Below are positions 8,210 through 17,640 of a stretch of DNA of 64,000 bases, in pieces (position 1 is the stretch's first letter; each line of letters starts with the position of its first letter). Where the stretch lies: the IMG/VR virus record IMGVR_UViG_3300037323_000212, positions 1-64,000 of that record. One strand, 5' to 3'. This DNA comes from a virus. Below the pieces are notes generated by a model, which was not told the origin of the DNA, did no database searches, and saw nothing but the letters and a program-made list of their open reading frames with translations. The position numbers were made by a program, and so were the translations under genes.

Positions 8210-11152
8210 ATGATTTACACGTCTGTCACCACGCGCCTGGGCGACATCGAGCAGTACAAGTACAACCCAGCCAAGATGCAGCGCGCCGCGCTGGAGGCCT
8301 TGCGCGCTATCACCAGTGGTGAGGTTGATGTGGTCGATGCGACCAACCCGTTTGTGTTTTGCATGGAGACCACGGCCGTTAACACGGCCGCGTTCATGGT
8401 GCACGCTGAGGCCCTCACGCGGCGCCAGTACGCCGCGGTGGCCATGACCAACGAGGACGTCTACTTGCACATGGGAGACAAGGACTACATCGGGCGCTTT
8501 GCACTGCCAACCAAAGCCAAGTTCACTTTGATGTTTCGAAAAGACGAGCTGCTCCAAGCCCTGGTGCTAGACCCAGAGACAGGCGTTCGAAAGCTCACCA
8601 TTCCACGCAACACGGTGTTTACGATCGCTGAGGTCGCGTTCAGCTTGCAGTACCCAGTTGATATTCGAGAGCTGGTGCACGGGGGCTTGCAAATCGTCTA
8701 CGACGTGCGCCAGCTCTCGCCTTTGCAAGTGCTCCCGACCAACGTGGTCGAGTGGCAAGAGATCTACGACCCCAGTGGCACGGCGTTCTTGCAGTTCTCG
8801 CTGGAGGCCACGCAGTTTAACATCGTGAGCAAGCTAAACGACGTGAACGCCGCCTCAGGCTTTAAGACAACGTTCACGCTGAGTGATTCGTTTTACCACG
8901 CGCGCGTGTACACCCAGCTGAGTGACGGGCACTGGCAAGAGATCCCCACCACCCACACCCAACAAGTCTACGACCCCAAGACGCCCACGGCGGTGCTCAA
9001 AGTGCTTGACAAGACCGTGACCGTTGTGATACCGGTGATTTACACGACAACGGGTCAAATTCGCAACAAACTGCGCATTGACGTCTACGAGACCAAGGGC
9101 GAGTTGAGCATGCTGCTCAGCAACTACACCTTGGAGGACTTCTCCGTGCAGTGGCGGGTCATCGACGCCAACGACGCCACGCCCTACGTCTCGCCACTTA
9201 GTGAGTTGAAGACGATGGGGTTTTTCTCCCTAAGCGCGGTGTCTGGTGGGCGCGCCGCACTGTCTATGGCTGAGTTGCGCCAGCGGGTCATCCAAAACAA
9301 CGTGGGCCCCAAGAGCATACCCATTACCAACGTGGAGTTGCAAAGCAACATCGAGGACTCGGGCTACGAGGTGGTTAAAAACGTCGACACCATCACCAAC
9401 CGCATCTTCTTGGCCACCAAACCCATGCCCAAGCCGATCGATGAGCGGCTTATCACGCCTGCGCCCTCCAGCGTGGCCACCGTCGTGTTGGCGTTCTCCC
9501 AAATGGTGCACGCCCACGGCGTGATCGTGCACCCAACGGGGGTTACACTTACCCCCAGCGCCGTCTACGAGAGCGTGGGCGGGATCACCTCCGTTGTGAG
9601 CAAAATCAGCCACGCCGAGCTGAGCCGCCTCACCAACGCCCAACGCTGCTTGGCTGTTAACGCGCGAAACTACCTGTACAGCCCCTTTCACTACGTGCTC
9701 GATGGCGAGACGACCTCGGGCGAGGACGCGGGCTTTGATGTGCGCCCGTACTACATGGACGCCCCCGAGGTGCTCAGCAAGAGCTTTGTGGCAGAAAACG
9801 CCGCTACGGGCTTGCAAGCATCGGTGGCGGCCAACTACAGCATCTCGCGCAGCGACACGGGCTATCGGCTCGTGCTCACGACGCGCTCGAGCAAAGAGTT
9901 TCGCGCGCTGAGCGATGACACGGTTTTTGCTCAGCTGAGCTTTCGGGTGAGTGGGGACACGGTGTCTGCCTTTATGCTGGGCGTGCAGCAAGCGCGCGCC
10001 TCTGTTGAGGACGAGCGGGTCTATGTGTTTGACATGGTCACGCGGTTCAATTTGAACCCCGCCCACCAGCTCGACCAAGCGTCCTTCACCTACAGCACAA
10101 CGGAGCTTACAACGCGCTGTGAGCTGCTCCAAGACATGAGTGTCTCCTTTGCAACCACTGCTGCGCCGGTGGCCAATTTGATCAGAGGTGTCGTGGACCA
10201 AGGACTGGGTCGCTTTCAACTCCCCTTTGACGTTGTGGGGGTCACGCAGGAGAAACTGAAGATCCGCTTTGGCCACTCGCTGGACACGCTGTGGTCGCGC
10301 GGGCGCAGCGTCACCTCCTCGGTCCGCTACAAGCGCCACGCAGCAGATGTGCCGCGCTTGAACGCCCAAGACGTGTACCTGCGCGACCCACTCACCAACT
10401 CTGCGTTCTCTCTAAACGCAGGCGGTGATCTACAGTACACGCTGCTCCAAGCCGCGGGCAGTCCTGTTAAAGACGCTCAAGGGGTCGTGCAACTGCTGCA
10501 CCGCGCTGGAGACCCGGTGCTAGATGCAGCAGGGCGCCCGGTTGCTGAGGCGGGCTACTTGGGGGAGCTTACGCGTCACGTGGACATCACTGTGATCGAT
10601 GCGGTGTACCGCTTTGCCACCGACTTGGTGTCTTCATCGTACCGCCAGTACCTGGCCTCGTCCTTGGTGGGCTGGCTCACCGAGGACTTAACGGCCCTAA
10701 ACGCAACGCTCTTGGATCAGACCAAGATTTACTTCTACCCCAAAGTGACCCAAGGCGACATCAAGGTGATGTCTCGAAAAGGCGTGGAGGCCAGCATCCC
10801 TGCGGCGCAGTCGTTTGTGGTCACGCTGCACGTGCCCAAGGCCACGATGCAAAGCACAGAGCTGATTGGCGCCATCAAGAAGAGCACAATTCGAACGATT
10901 GATTTGGCCATCAAGGGCGTGACAACTTCGGTGTCCTCCATTGAGATGGCGCTGCGCAGCCAATACGGCAGCGATGTGATCGATGTTAAACTAAAAGGCC
11001 TGGGCGGTGAGATGGACTACAGCGCACTCAGTGTGCTGGACAAATCCACTCGCCTAAGCATCAAGAAGCGACTCGTCTCCTTGCCCGATGACCAGTTGAT
11101 TGCTGAGGAGGATGTGGAGTTTGTGATCATCGAGCACAGCGTGGCCATCTAA
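8210..11152 (+). CDS. Large virion protein, baseplate-like candidate
   Basis: The largest uninterrupted protein here, 980 residues, with ATG at 8210 and AAGGAATT 7 nt upstream. Composition is beta-rich and soluble, with few Cys and no signal peptide. The C-terminal 150 residues (after about residue 840, SSIEMALRSQYG and an I.EEDVEFVII end) have an alpha/beta arrangement reminiscent of baseplate wedge proteins. It ends 24 nt before a perfect 16-bp hairpin shared with the convergent minus-strand unit. The structural role is likely; the baseplate assignment is an inference. Confidence 0.5.
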   Translation: MIYTSVTTRLGDIEQYKYNPAKMQRAALEALRAITSGEVDVVDATNPFVFCMETTAVNTAAFMVHAEALTRRQYAAVAMTNEDVYLHMGDKDYIGRFALPTKAKFTLMFRKDELLQALVLDPETGVRKLTIPRNTVFTIAEVAFSLQYPVDIRELVHGGLQIVYDVRQLSPLQVLPTNVVEWQEIYDPSGTAFLQFSLEATQFNIVSKLNDVNAASGFKTTFTLSDSFYHARVYTQLSDGHWQEIPTTHTQQVYDPKTPTAVLKVLDKTVTVVIPVIYTTTGQIRNKLRIDVYETKGELSMLLSNYTLEDFSVQWRVIDANDATPYVSPLSELKTMGFFSLSAVSGGRAALSMAELRQRVIQNNVGPKSIPITNVELQSNIEDSGYEVVKNVDTITNRIFLATKPMPKPIDERLITPAPSSVATVVLAFSQMVHAHGVIVHPTGVTLTPSAVYESVGGITSVVSKISHAELSRLTNAQRCLAVNARNYLYSPFHYVLDGETTSGEDAGFDVRPYYMDAPEVLSKSFVAENAATGLQASVAANYSISRSDTGYRLVLTTRSSKEFRALSDDTVFAQLSFRVSGDTVSAFMLGVQQARASVEDERVYVFDMVTRFNLNPAHQLDQASFTYSTTELTTRCELLQDMSVSFATTAAPVANLIRGVVDQGLGRFQLPFDVVGVTQEKLKIRFGHSLDTLWSRGRSVTSSVRYKRHAADVPRLNAQDVYLRDPLTNSAFSLNAGGDLQYTLLQAAGSPVKDAQGVVQLLHRAGDPVLDAAGRPVAEAGYLGELTRHVDITVIDAVYRFATDLVSSSYRQYLASSLVGWLTEDLTALNATLLDQTKIYFYPKVTQGDIKVMSRKGVEASIPAAQSFVVTLHVPKATMQSTELIGAIKKSTIRTIDLAIKGVTTSVSSIEMALRSQYGSDVIDVKLKGLGGEMDYSALSVLDKSTRLSIKKRLVSLPDDQLIAEEDVEFVIIEHSVAI

Positions 11153-11175
11153 GACAAAAAAAATAAGCAGCACAC

Positions 11176-11211
11176 CTGCCCCAGGCCCTCATCGATGAGG
11201 GCCTGGGGCAG
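11176..11211. terminator. Bidirectional terminator hairpin
   Basis: Perfect 16-bp stem with a TCGA loop between convergent genes. The minus-strand transcript runs into a T-rich tract (A run at 11155-11163 on the plus strand). It serves the 980-residue gene and the small minus-strand genes. Confidence 0.8.
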
Positions 11212-11266
11212 TATGGCGTCTCAGTGCGCTGGCAACTGCAGGGCTGCCCTGAGGGGCGTTGCGTTC

Positions 11267-11503
11267 TCAGAGCTGCCCGCTTAGACTCAGCGGGCACTGG
11301 ATGTCTTGGATGTCTTGGTACACCGAGCCCATCCAATTGCCATCCTCCACCTGGCATCCATTGTAATAATCGGTGCTTGGTGAGCCGCTTTGCTGCAAGC
11401 CCAGTGGCCAGTCCTTTTTGGTGTACACACGCTCGGTGCTGCTGGCTTGGGGGTAAGTGAGCTGAAGGGCACTGAACGACTTGCTGGGGTCGTTAGGATG
11501 CAT
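11267..11503 (-). CDS. Small hypothetical protein
   Basis: 78 residues, ATG at 11503 with AAGG upstream and only 9 nt after the stop of the previous gene, so likely co-translated. Polar, S/Q/D-rich, with two Cys and no membrane segment. The sequence around the end (11275-11296) can form a GCCCGC stem just before the main terminator. No family recognised. Both the 177-residue partner and this gene are short and lie after a promoter-like region near 12.05-12.17 kb. Confidence 0.55.
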   Translation of the reverse strand: MHPNDPSKSFSALQLTYPQASSTERVYTKKDWPLGLQQSGSPSTDYYNGCQVEDGNWMGSVYQDIQDIQCPLSLSGQL

Positions 11504-11512
11504 GCTGATGCC

Positions 11513-12046
11513 TTAGTTTGACAAGGCCATTGAACCCACACGTGCCTCTGGCACAAAGGAGCGTTTGCCAAAGGGGTGGGGATGCACGGACACTGGCTCA
11601 GCAACTGTCTTCTCAGCAAGGACGGGTGAGTTGATCGACACCGCACTGACCTTGTCAATCTCGCTTAGCTGCAGCTGCAGCTGCAGCCGAGCGATCCTGG
11701 CGGCATACATCACCGCAAGCGCTCTGTGGTGCTCCTCTTGACTTGCACTGAGCAGTTGCTCCAGGTGATTTTGATGCACCTGATCGGCAATTAACTTGCC
11801 GATGCTTACTCGGCGAAACAATCCCCTTTTCTCAACCGTAAACGCCGCGCACGCGCGCAGGTCGCCACCGAGACGGTGCGCGCGCTCAATGCACAGACCG
11901 ACCATGCTGGCGTACTGCTCGGCTGCCGAGGTGTGAATCAGGCACAGGCGGCGCGCCTCGTACTGGTGGTCCGAGAGCTGAGACTGAATGCTGGCCATTG
12001 AGGACTGTGCCTTGAAAGGCATAAATTTAGACAGGTTAAAACTCAT
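11513..12046 (-). CDS. Hypothetical helical protein
   Basis: 177 residues from the ATG at 12046. A TTAACCTGAG element lies 10-19 nt upstream and is shared in form with several other genes of this phage. The product is helical and basic, with A/Q/L-rich segments in the middle (residues 90-135). It has no signal peptide. It starts a two-gene minus-strand unit with the 78-residue gene and ends at the terminator at 11176. Function not recognised. Confidence 0.6.
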   Translation of the reverse strand: MSFNLSKFMPFKAQSSMASIQSQLSDHQYEARRLCLIHTSAAEQYASMVGLCIERAHRLGGDLRACAAFTVEKRGLFRRVSIGKLIADQVHQNHLEQLLSASQEEHHRALAVMYAARIARLQLQLQLSEIDKVSAVSINSPVLAEKTVAEPVSVHPHPFGKRSFVPEARVGSMALSN

Positions 12047-12055
12047 GATTTTCTA

Positions 12056-12065
12056 CTCAGGTTAA
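12056..12065 (-). promoter_or_regulatory. TTAACCTGAG element upstream of start
   Basis: One of several TTAACC-like motifs placed about 17-24 nt before phage start codons (others at 7051-7060, 14017-14026, 18715-18724, 20201-20208, 36462-36470 and 56659-56665, all minus strand). Position rather than spacing to a -35 box is conserved, so it may mark a phage RNA polymerase promoter or a leader element. Inferred from comparison within this window only. Confidence 0.3.
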
Positions 12066-12191
12066 GTGATGAAATTGAACACCTGTAAGATCAAACAAAC
12101 CCAAGGCAAGTGACTTGGGCGGTGTAGCAACTGGGGTTCAATAGGATGATAAGTGATTAATTAATTCTGCAATCTTTGTCACTAGCGGCAT

Positions 12192-12224
12192 ACCACCCGG
12201 GTCCTTTAAAAGGACCCGGGTGGT
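12192..12224. terminator. Hairpin terminator after 12233-12694 gene
   Basis: Near-perfect stem (ACCACCCGGGTCC paired across a TTTAAAA centre) directly after the stop of the leftward gene at 12233. No clear T tract follows, so activity as a terminator is inferred from placement. Confidence 0.6.
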
Positions 12225-12232
12225 GCAGCGCT

Positions 12233-12694
12233 CTAGCAGGACTGAGATTTGCTCAGGATCTGTGTGATCCGGTTGGCCAGCACAATCACCACTTGCGAGT
12301 GGTTTTGGCAAAACGCTTGGGTGTCTGGGTTCACGTAGCGCCCCGCTCCGGCCAGCTTGGTCAAGAAGCAGTACTCACCCGAGGCCATCATCGGCACGCT
12401 GGCATCGGGGTAGGCGTTGGCGTAGCGAATGAGCCAGTGCGCGCGCACCGTCTCATTGACCAGTTCAACGTCCACGACAACCGCTTCGTTGAAGTGTGCC
12501 ATCATCTCAGACGCAGTGGTTTTTACGTTAAACAGAAAATGAGACTCAGCAGCATCCACCGCTGAGGACGGGATGGGCAGCATGCGCGACAAGGCAATGC
12601 CCAGCGCGATGCTGGTGGCCTTTTTGTGCACGTTGATGTCTTTGACCCGCTCGCGCAGGAAAGCTTGCAAGCTCAGGCAATCAAGTTGGTTCAT
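12233..12694 (-). CDS. Hypothetical protein
   Basis: 153 residues from the ATG at 12694 (MNQLDCLSLQAF), chosen because GAAAGAGA precedes it. A longer in-frame extension of five codons is possible. The gene follows the metalloprotease gene by 21 nt in the same direction and is probably on the same transcript. The protein is mixed alpha/beta with a conserved-looking VDVELVNETVRAHWLIRY segment near residue 75-95. No signal peptide, no known motif. Confidence 0.6.
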   Translation of the reverse strand: MNQLDCLSLQAFLRERVKDINVHKKATSIALGIALSRMLPIPSSAVDAAESHFLFNVKTTASEMMAHFNEAVVVDVELVNETVRAHWLIRYANAYPDASVPMMASGEYCFLTKLAGAGRYVNPDTQAFCQNHSQVVIVLANRITQILSKSQSC

Positions 12695-12715
12695 GGTGGT
12701 CTCTTTCAAAAGGGT

Positions 12716-14005
12716 TCAAGCAAGGGTGAATTTGGTAGCGCTGTCAAACAATGAATTGTTGCCCAGCAGCTCCAGGTCTTTTTGCAGCAACTCAAACTTG
12801 TAGGCGTTACGGTAGCTGGGTTTCAGGTAGTACACCACTTTTCCGATAAAGTGCAAGTTGTCGTCGTGGAACTTGGCGATGGTCTCGATGGCTGCGTTTG
12901 CATCGAGCAGTGCTTGTTTCTCTTTGGCTGACAAGCGCTGGTTTTTCAAGCGCTGTGTGTTCTGCGCTTTGATGCGCAGAATACGAGATTTATCACTGTC
13001 GTAAGCGGCCGAGCGATTGGCGTCAAACAAAATGACAATCCAGATCAAGCCCAGCGTATAGTAAGTGAGTGCTAAAAACCCCAAGATGAGAAACACCACC
13101 TGACAGGCCTGCACCAACCAGCTGCCCAAACCCGCTTCTCGCCACTCAACGCGCGCCCACAATTTGTCCAGTGCTGTGACGAGGTCTTTGCCCGCGCCAC
13201 AGCGGGTGGCAAATTGGTCGGCCAAGTACTCACACGCCGTTGTGTCGTACACGTTAAACCCCAGCTCACTGACTGACAAAGTAATGCTGGCGTCCAGCAC
13301 CACGCAACTTACCACCTTGGCGTCTTTGGCATTCAAAAGCGCTTTTTGTTGTTCCTCGGTCATACGCAACAAATCAGATCCAGCTGCAAAGACGATTTTG
13401 CGGCTTTCTTCAGGCACTGTTTTGTCCATGGCCCGTGTCATCCCAGCCAGCACTTGGTTGGTGCTGACCGAGCGCGAGATGAACTCGATGAGCGTAAAGG
13501 TGTGGCCAACCTCATGCAACACGATAGCGGCCACCTCGCTGGCAGTGAATCTGCTTTTCAGGGTCAGCATGTCGCGCGGCATGTACAGGTCAAACTGCAT
13601 TTTGGCAAAGACGCCGTTCACTTTGGCTGTCTTCAAATCAAAACCACCATCGATGACCTTCTTCTTCATCGCCAGCGTGAGTGGGCGGATGTCTTTTTGC
13701 AAATCAAAGCCCATCAGGTCTTTGAACGTCTCTTGCTCCGCTCGGCTAAAGAGAACGTTGCTGCCCGTGAGCATGGGGAGTTGCGTGGCGGGTCCACTGT
13801 TGCGCCCGTCTAGCATGGCGTACTGCAAGTCGGTGTGCTTTTTGATCACAGCCAATACCTTGCCCACGCTCGGTGAGGTAAAGTAGGCCTCGTCCAACAG
13901 ATTGTCATCAGCGCCCTTGCAGGCTTCTATGCTGCGCGTGAGCTCCTCGAAGAAAGCGGGGCCTTGAAAAGAGATTGACTCAAGGGCTAAGATGCCTTTG
14001 CGCAT
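12716..14005 (-). CDS. Membrane-associated M48-like zinc metalloprotease
   Basis: 429 residues. HEVGH at residues 164-168 is a zinc-binding HExxH site, and EYLAD at 259-263 gives the third ligand in the ExxxD form seen in M48 (Ste24/HtpX) peptidases. A long hydrophobic segment at about 301-328 predicts one or two membrane passes, followed by a basic helical tail. Family M48 enzymes cut membrane or periplasmic proteins. A TTAACCC element lies just upstream of the ATG at 14005. The N-terminus (KGILALESISF) resembles the small-x-Glu sites of phage head proteins. Target and timing are unknown; a role in host-envelope remodelling or virion maturation would fit. Confidence 0.7.
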   Translation of the reverse strand: MRKGILALESISFQGPAFFEELTRSIEACKGADDNLLDEAYFTSPSVGKVLAVIKKHTDLQYAMLDGRNSGPATQLPMLTGSNVLFSRAEQETFKDLMGFDLQKDIRPLTLAMKKKVIDGGFDLKTAKVNGVFAKMQFDLYMPRDMLTLKSRFTASEVAAIVLHEVGHTFTLIEFISRSVSTNQVLAGMTRAMDKTVPEESRKIVFAAGSDLLRMTEEQQKALLNAKDAKVVSCVVLDASITLSVSELGFNVYDTTACEYLADQFATRCGAGKDLVTALDKLWARVEWREAGLGSWLVQACQVVFLILGFLALTYYTLGLIWIVILFDANRSAAYDSDKSRILRIKAQNTQRLKNQRLSAKEKQALLDANAAIETIAKFHDDNLHFIGKVVYYLKPSYRNAYKFELLQKDLELLGNNSLFDSATKFTLA

Positions 14006-14102
14006 GGGGTGAGCTTTCGCGGGTTAAAGTTATTGTGGGGCGGCATGGAGTAGCGAGCCAGCAAGTCGCTCGTCAAACCATTTACCGGAGCAAGCCGCCT
14101 TT

Positions 14103-15448
14103 ATGACCATCCCTGCCCCCACCCCCTCGCCGCTGGAATGCCGATTTGCCGTCTACAGCAAATCGAAAACCGATGACACCGACATGCACCTGATCAAAGA
14201 GGCGGTGCACAACCCAGACGGCACCATCACGCCTCACGTGCGCATGGTCAAGCAATACACCCGAAACTTCTACGTGACCAAGAAGGGCATGCAAAACCAC
14301 GTTGACCGAAAGGAGTGGGAGCTTAAAAGCAACCTGACCGAGTTCAAGTGTACCCAGACCAACTTGGTCAACTCGGTGGCGCGCGCCTTTGGAAACGCAG
14401 GCTTTAGAGGCACGCTGCGCGACTTGCCCGAGTCGCGCTTCGTGTACGGCTCAGACATCACATCGACGGCGATGATCAAGCAAAGCTACAAAGACCGCTG
14501 GGACTTGCTCACGCCCTACTCCTACGCGGTGTTTGACACAGAGACCGACATGCTGCACGGCACCGACGCCATCATGATGGCCACGGTGAGTTTTAAAGAC
14601 CGGGTGTTTACCGCTGTGCAAAAGAGCTTCGTCGCCGGCTACACCGACCCCATTGGGCGCATCCACGCGCTGGCTGAGAAGTACTTGGGTACAACGTTCA
14701 AAGCGCGAAACATCAAGATGGAAGTGGTCCTGGTCAACACAGAGATCGATGTCGTTCGCGCCACGATGGCCAAGTCCCACGCGTGGAAGCCCGACTTCCT
14801 AGGGGTGTGGAATTTGGACTTTGACATGACCAAGGTCATCGAGGCGTGTGAGCGCGCCGGCATAGCACCCGAGGACTTGCTCTGTGACCCCGGCGTGCCC
14901 ACTAAGTACCGAAACTTTCGCTATAAAAGGGGTCTGGCCAAGAAGGTGTCTTCCTCGGGCAAGGTGATGAGCTTTACCCCCGCGCAGCGCTGGCACACCG
15001 TGTTTTGCCCCTCGTCCTTTTACTGGATCGATGCGATGTGCGCTTACCGCCAGGTGAGAACGGGCCAGTCCGAGGAGCCCAGCTACGCGCTGGACGCCAT
15101 TTTGAACAAGGACTTGAAGATCGGCAAGCTGAAGTTCAAAGAGGCCGATGCGTACAAGGGCGCGGAGTGGCACATCTTCATGCAAAAGAACTACCCGCTG
15201 GAGTACGTCGTCTACAACCAGTTCGACTGCATCTCCATGGAGCTGCTCGATGAGCTCAACTTGGACTTGCAGCTCTCGCTCCCCGCGTTCTCTGGGTGCT
15301 CGGATTTTAACAACTTCAACTCCCAGCCCAGGCGCTCAGTGAACGCGCTGCACTACTTTTTGCTCAAGCACGACCATGTCATTGGGAGCACGGCTTCTGA
15401 GATGACGGATGACTTGGACACGGACACCTTGGGAATTGACAAGTGGAT
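14103..15448 (+). CDS. Family B DNA polymerase, N-terminal half, exon 1 (3'-5' exonuclease)
   Basis: Encodes the exonuclease module of a family B replicative polymerase. Exo I is FDTETD (about residue 147), Exo II is NLDFDMTKV, and Exo III is YNQFDCIS. The plain frame stops seven nt past 15448, but joining 15448 to 15798 and then 15894 to 16301 gives one 555-residue frame that continues into motif A. The 5' splice site follows a T. The polymerase C-terminal half (motifs B and C) is a separate gene at 52132-54270 on the other strand, so the enzyme is split after motif A. The two polypeptides presumably associate. Start ATG at 14103 has a GCAAG-type leader, not a strong Shine-Dalgarno. Confidence 0.85.
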
Positions 15449-15797
15449 CAACTAACAGGTCCCCTTGCGCAGGAACGCGCAAGTGATAAGATGCTTAATT
15501 GACTGGGACACCCTGAGAGCCTCTTCACCACAGCGCAGCGCGAAAGCGCAGACGTCACGGTTTAAAAACGAAGAGGATTGGGCAATCAGCAGCGAAGCTC
15601 CTACGTATCGTCGGGAGACGAGACACGGAGAACGTTCAACGACTATTCCGTCAGGGAAGTAGGGGCACGAGCCCCGAAACAGCATCTGCCCTACCTCCCT
15701 CGGGACCGGGCAGTGATATAGTCTGTTCCCGAGGGAAACCACGGGCAGGTGTCATGCAGCACACCGGGCACGCTAGCAGAGCGTGCTGGACAACAAG
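15449..15797 (+). ncRNA. Group I intron 1 in DNA polymerase gene
   Basis: 349 nt, no open frame of note. The conserved core is visible in order: P element AATTGACTGGGA near 15497, Q element AATCAGCAGCGAAG near 15580, R element GTTCAACGACTATTCC near 15632, and S element GATATAGTCT near 15715. A GTAGGGGCACGAGCCCC hairpin is shared with the other introns in this genome. It starts after T and ends in G. Splicing restores ...DKW-IVMLDAHLV... in frame. Boundaries were deduced by reading and frame, not by experiment. Confidence 0.85.
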
Positions 15798-15894
15798 CGT
15801 GATGTTAGACGCGCACCTCGTGACCGACACGGGGCTGCAGCTGATCAAGGAGATACCCGGCATGCCCACAAACATCCGGGTCGATGTAGCGGAT
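15798..15894 (+). CDS. DNA polymerase N-terminal half, exon 2
   Basis: A 97-nt exon encoding the link between the exonuclease domain and polymerase motif A (…LVTDTGLQLIKEIPGM…RVDVAD). It begins one nt into a codon (phase matches exon 1) and ends with GAT before intron 2. Spliced, it gives RVDVAD-LDVTASYP. Confidence 0.8.
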
Positions 15895-16300
15895 TGTACA
15901 ATTGACACACCTCAATTAAGTCCGGCCGTGGCGTAATTCATGGTATAAAGTTATTTAATTGCTGGGAACTCTCGCAAAACCACTGGGCTAAATCGGCGTA
16001 TGAAAATACAGACGCAAATGCTTGAAAACACAGTGGGTAGAGACAATCAGCAGCCAAGGCCCTAACCGCTTGACCACCAAGCGCACGGGCAAGGTTCAAC
16101 GACTATTCCGCACACACTGCAGCGTCCCCCGACGCTGCAGTCAGGAAGTAGGGGCAAGTGCTCCGAAACAGTAACCACCCCACCAGGTAACACTGAGGGT
16201 GAAGATATAGTCTCGTCTGCATGGAGACATGCAGCAGTCCTTGCGGTCGTGAGACCCCGAGCAAACGGGCACCACCTAACGAGTGGTGTTGAAGATATCG
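15895..16300 (+). ncRNA. Group I intron 2 in DNA polymerase gene
   Basis: 406 nt. Core elements: P AATTGCTGGGAACTCTC near 15957, Q AATCAGCAGCCAAGG near 16037, R GGTTCAACGACTATTCC near 16090, S AAGATATAGTCTCG near 16202, and the shared GTAGGGGCAAGTGCTCC hairpin. It ends in G immediately before the TTA-GAC codons of motif A. It contains no long open frame. Confidence 0.85.
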
Positions 16301-16525
16301 TTAGACGTAACCGCCAGCTACCCGACCACCGAGAAGGTGATGAACGTGTCCAAGGAGACCACCTCCAAAGAGATCATCTCCATTGCCGGGGTCGAAGAAG
16401 ACGTCCAGCGCAACCAGACCATCAACTGGGCCGCTGGGCGCAGCAACGCCGCTGAGATTGCCAACCAGTTGTTTGGCCTGCCAACGCTGGACGGCATGCT
16501 CGCTGCGTTCTTAAAGCAGCACTAG
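16301..16525 (+). CDS. DNA polymerase N-terminal half, exon 3 (motif A)
   Basis: Encodes the last 74 residues of the N-terminal polypeptide, beginning LDVTASYPTTEK. DVTASYP is family B motif A (DxxSLYP class), whose Asp binds catalytic metal. The frame stops at 16525 with LAAFLKQH, so motif B and C are absent here and must come from the gene at 52132-54270. A convergent terminator follows at 16544. Confidence 0.85.
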   Translation, partial: LDVTASYPTTEKVMNVSKETTSKEIISIAGVEEDVQRNQTINWAAGRSNAAEIANQLFGLPTLDGMLAAFLKQH

Positions 16526-16543
16526 ACCAAAAAAATAAAAAAG

Positions 16544-16585
16544 CATATCAGCTCAGAGTCCTCAACGGTACTCTGGGCTGATATG
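16544..16585. terminator. Bidirectional terminator
   Basis: Long stem CATATCAGC...GCTGATATG between the polymerase N-terminal gene and the convergent endolysin gene. The minus-strand transcript runs into a T-rich tract opposite the A run at 16528-16542. Confidence 0.75.
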
Positions 16586-16590
16586 ACAGC

Positions 16591-17640
16591 TTATGTCTTG
16601 GACGCTTTTTTGTACTCAGCGGCCAGCTTCAGGTGGTATCCACCGGCGGCGAAGTTCGGGCCATTGTAAATGCGCGCAACAGTCGACCACTGCCTGGCCT
16701 GCAAAGCCTTTAGGAGCGCGCGGTCAAACTTGATGAAGGACACGACCGCTTGGAGCTGCAAGCGCTCTGAGGTCTGCATGGCCAACACAAAGGCGCTCAC
16801 GGTGTCATAACCACACGCCTTGTGGTTAAAACCCATGCACTGGCCCAGGCCGTAGCTGGCTGAGCGCAGGGCGCTGTTTTTCTCAATGGCCATCGCATCG
16901 TTCAAGCGCTTGACCTCGTGCTGCCCGCCCAGGTAGCCCCCGGGCACGGGGTTGCAGATGTCTCGGTGGCTCACGCTCGTGGCCAGCGCAAACGCCTCAC
17001 CGCGCGTGCGTATCAGGTCTCGGTAGAACTTGTGGCGCTCAAACAACACGGTGGTGTGCCCACTGGGCAAGAAGCCAAACTCCTTGGTCTCCACGACCAA
17101 GATGGCCTCGACCGAGGCCACATCCACGCCCAAGGAGCCCGCCGCGTCCACGATGTCCCCAGGCATCAAAAAGCGCGCGGTGATGTGCGCGCCCAGTGCC
17201 GCTTGGGTCTTTGGGCCGTAGTAGGCCCCGCGCACGTCACTCTCTTTTACCCCTATTGAGGCTTGGTAGGTGCTGAGGGCGGCTTGCGTGGTCCTGCCAA
17301 AATCCCCATCGCACTTCATTGCCAAGCCCATCTTCTCGTTGAGGGCTCGCTGCATCAGTTTCACAGCGGGGTCTTTGCTCCCCAAGCTGTGGGTGCCCTC
17401 AACCACCAGCGCGGTGGTGCGAGAGAACAAGGACGCCCGGGTCAGTGGGCCGTAGCAGGCACCAGCGGCGTTGGTCTCTTTAATCCCAACCGATGCTTGG
17501 TAGGCTCTTAGAGCGCCTTGGGTGAGTTTGCCAAAGACGCCGTCGGCGCTCAGTGACGTGCCCAACCTCTCGTTGAGCGCGAGTTGCATCAGTTTGACGG
17601 CGGGGTCCTTGCTTCCCAGGCCATGCGTTTTCTCGGTCAT
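16591..17640 (-). CDS. Modular endolysin: two peptidoglycan-binding domains plus N-acetylmuramidase
   Basis: 349 residues from the ATG at 17640, with GGAG 10 nt upstream; the longer frame starts inside the leader and is rejected. Two tandem PG_binding_1 repeats (residues about 4-70 and 78-150) share GLGSKDPAVKLMQ/GSLGSKDPAVKLMQ-type starts and D.F...T..AL..YQAS cores. The C-terminal 190 residues match the N-acetylmuramidase (DUF3380) fold, with an ETKEFGF...TTVLFERHKF block that carries the expected catalytic Glu. It cuts the glycan strand for host lysis. No signal peptide, so export would need a holin or another route; none is obvious nearby. Confidence 0.88.
   Translation of the reverse strand: MTEKTHGLGSKDPAVKLMQLALNERLGTSLSADGVFGKLTQGALRAYQASVGIKETNAAGACYGPLTRASLFSRTTALVVEGTHSLGSKDPAVKLMQRALNEKMGLAMKCDGDFGRTTQAALSTYQASIGVKESDVRGAYYGPKTQAALGAHITARFLMPGDIVDAAGSLGVDVASVEAILVVETKEFGFLPSGHTTVLFERHKFYRDLIRTRGEAFALATSVSHRDICNPVPGGYLGGQHEVKRLNDAMAIEKNSALRSASYGLGQCMGFNHKACGYDTVSAFVLAMQTSERLQLQAVVSFIKFDRALLKALQARQWSTVARIYNGPNFAAGGYHLKLAAEYKKASKT

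Noticed and set aside
9230-10369. 379-codon minus-strand open frame
   Set aside because: Lies wholly inside the 980-residue plus-strand gene; H/R/V-rich shadow composition with no motif.
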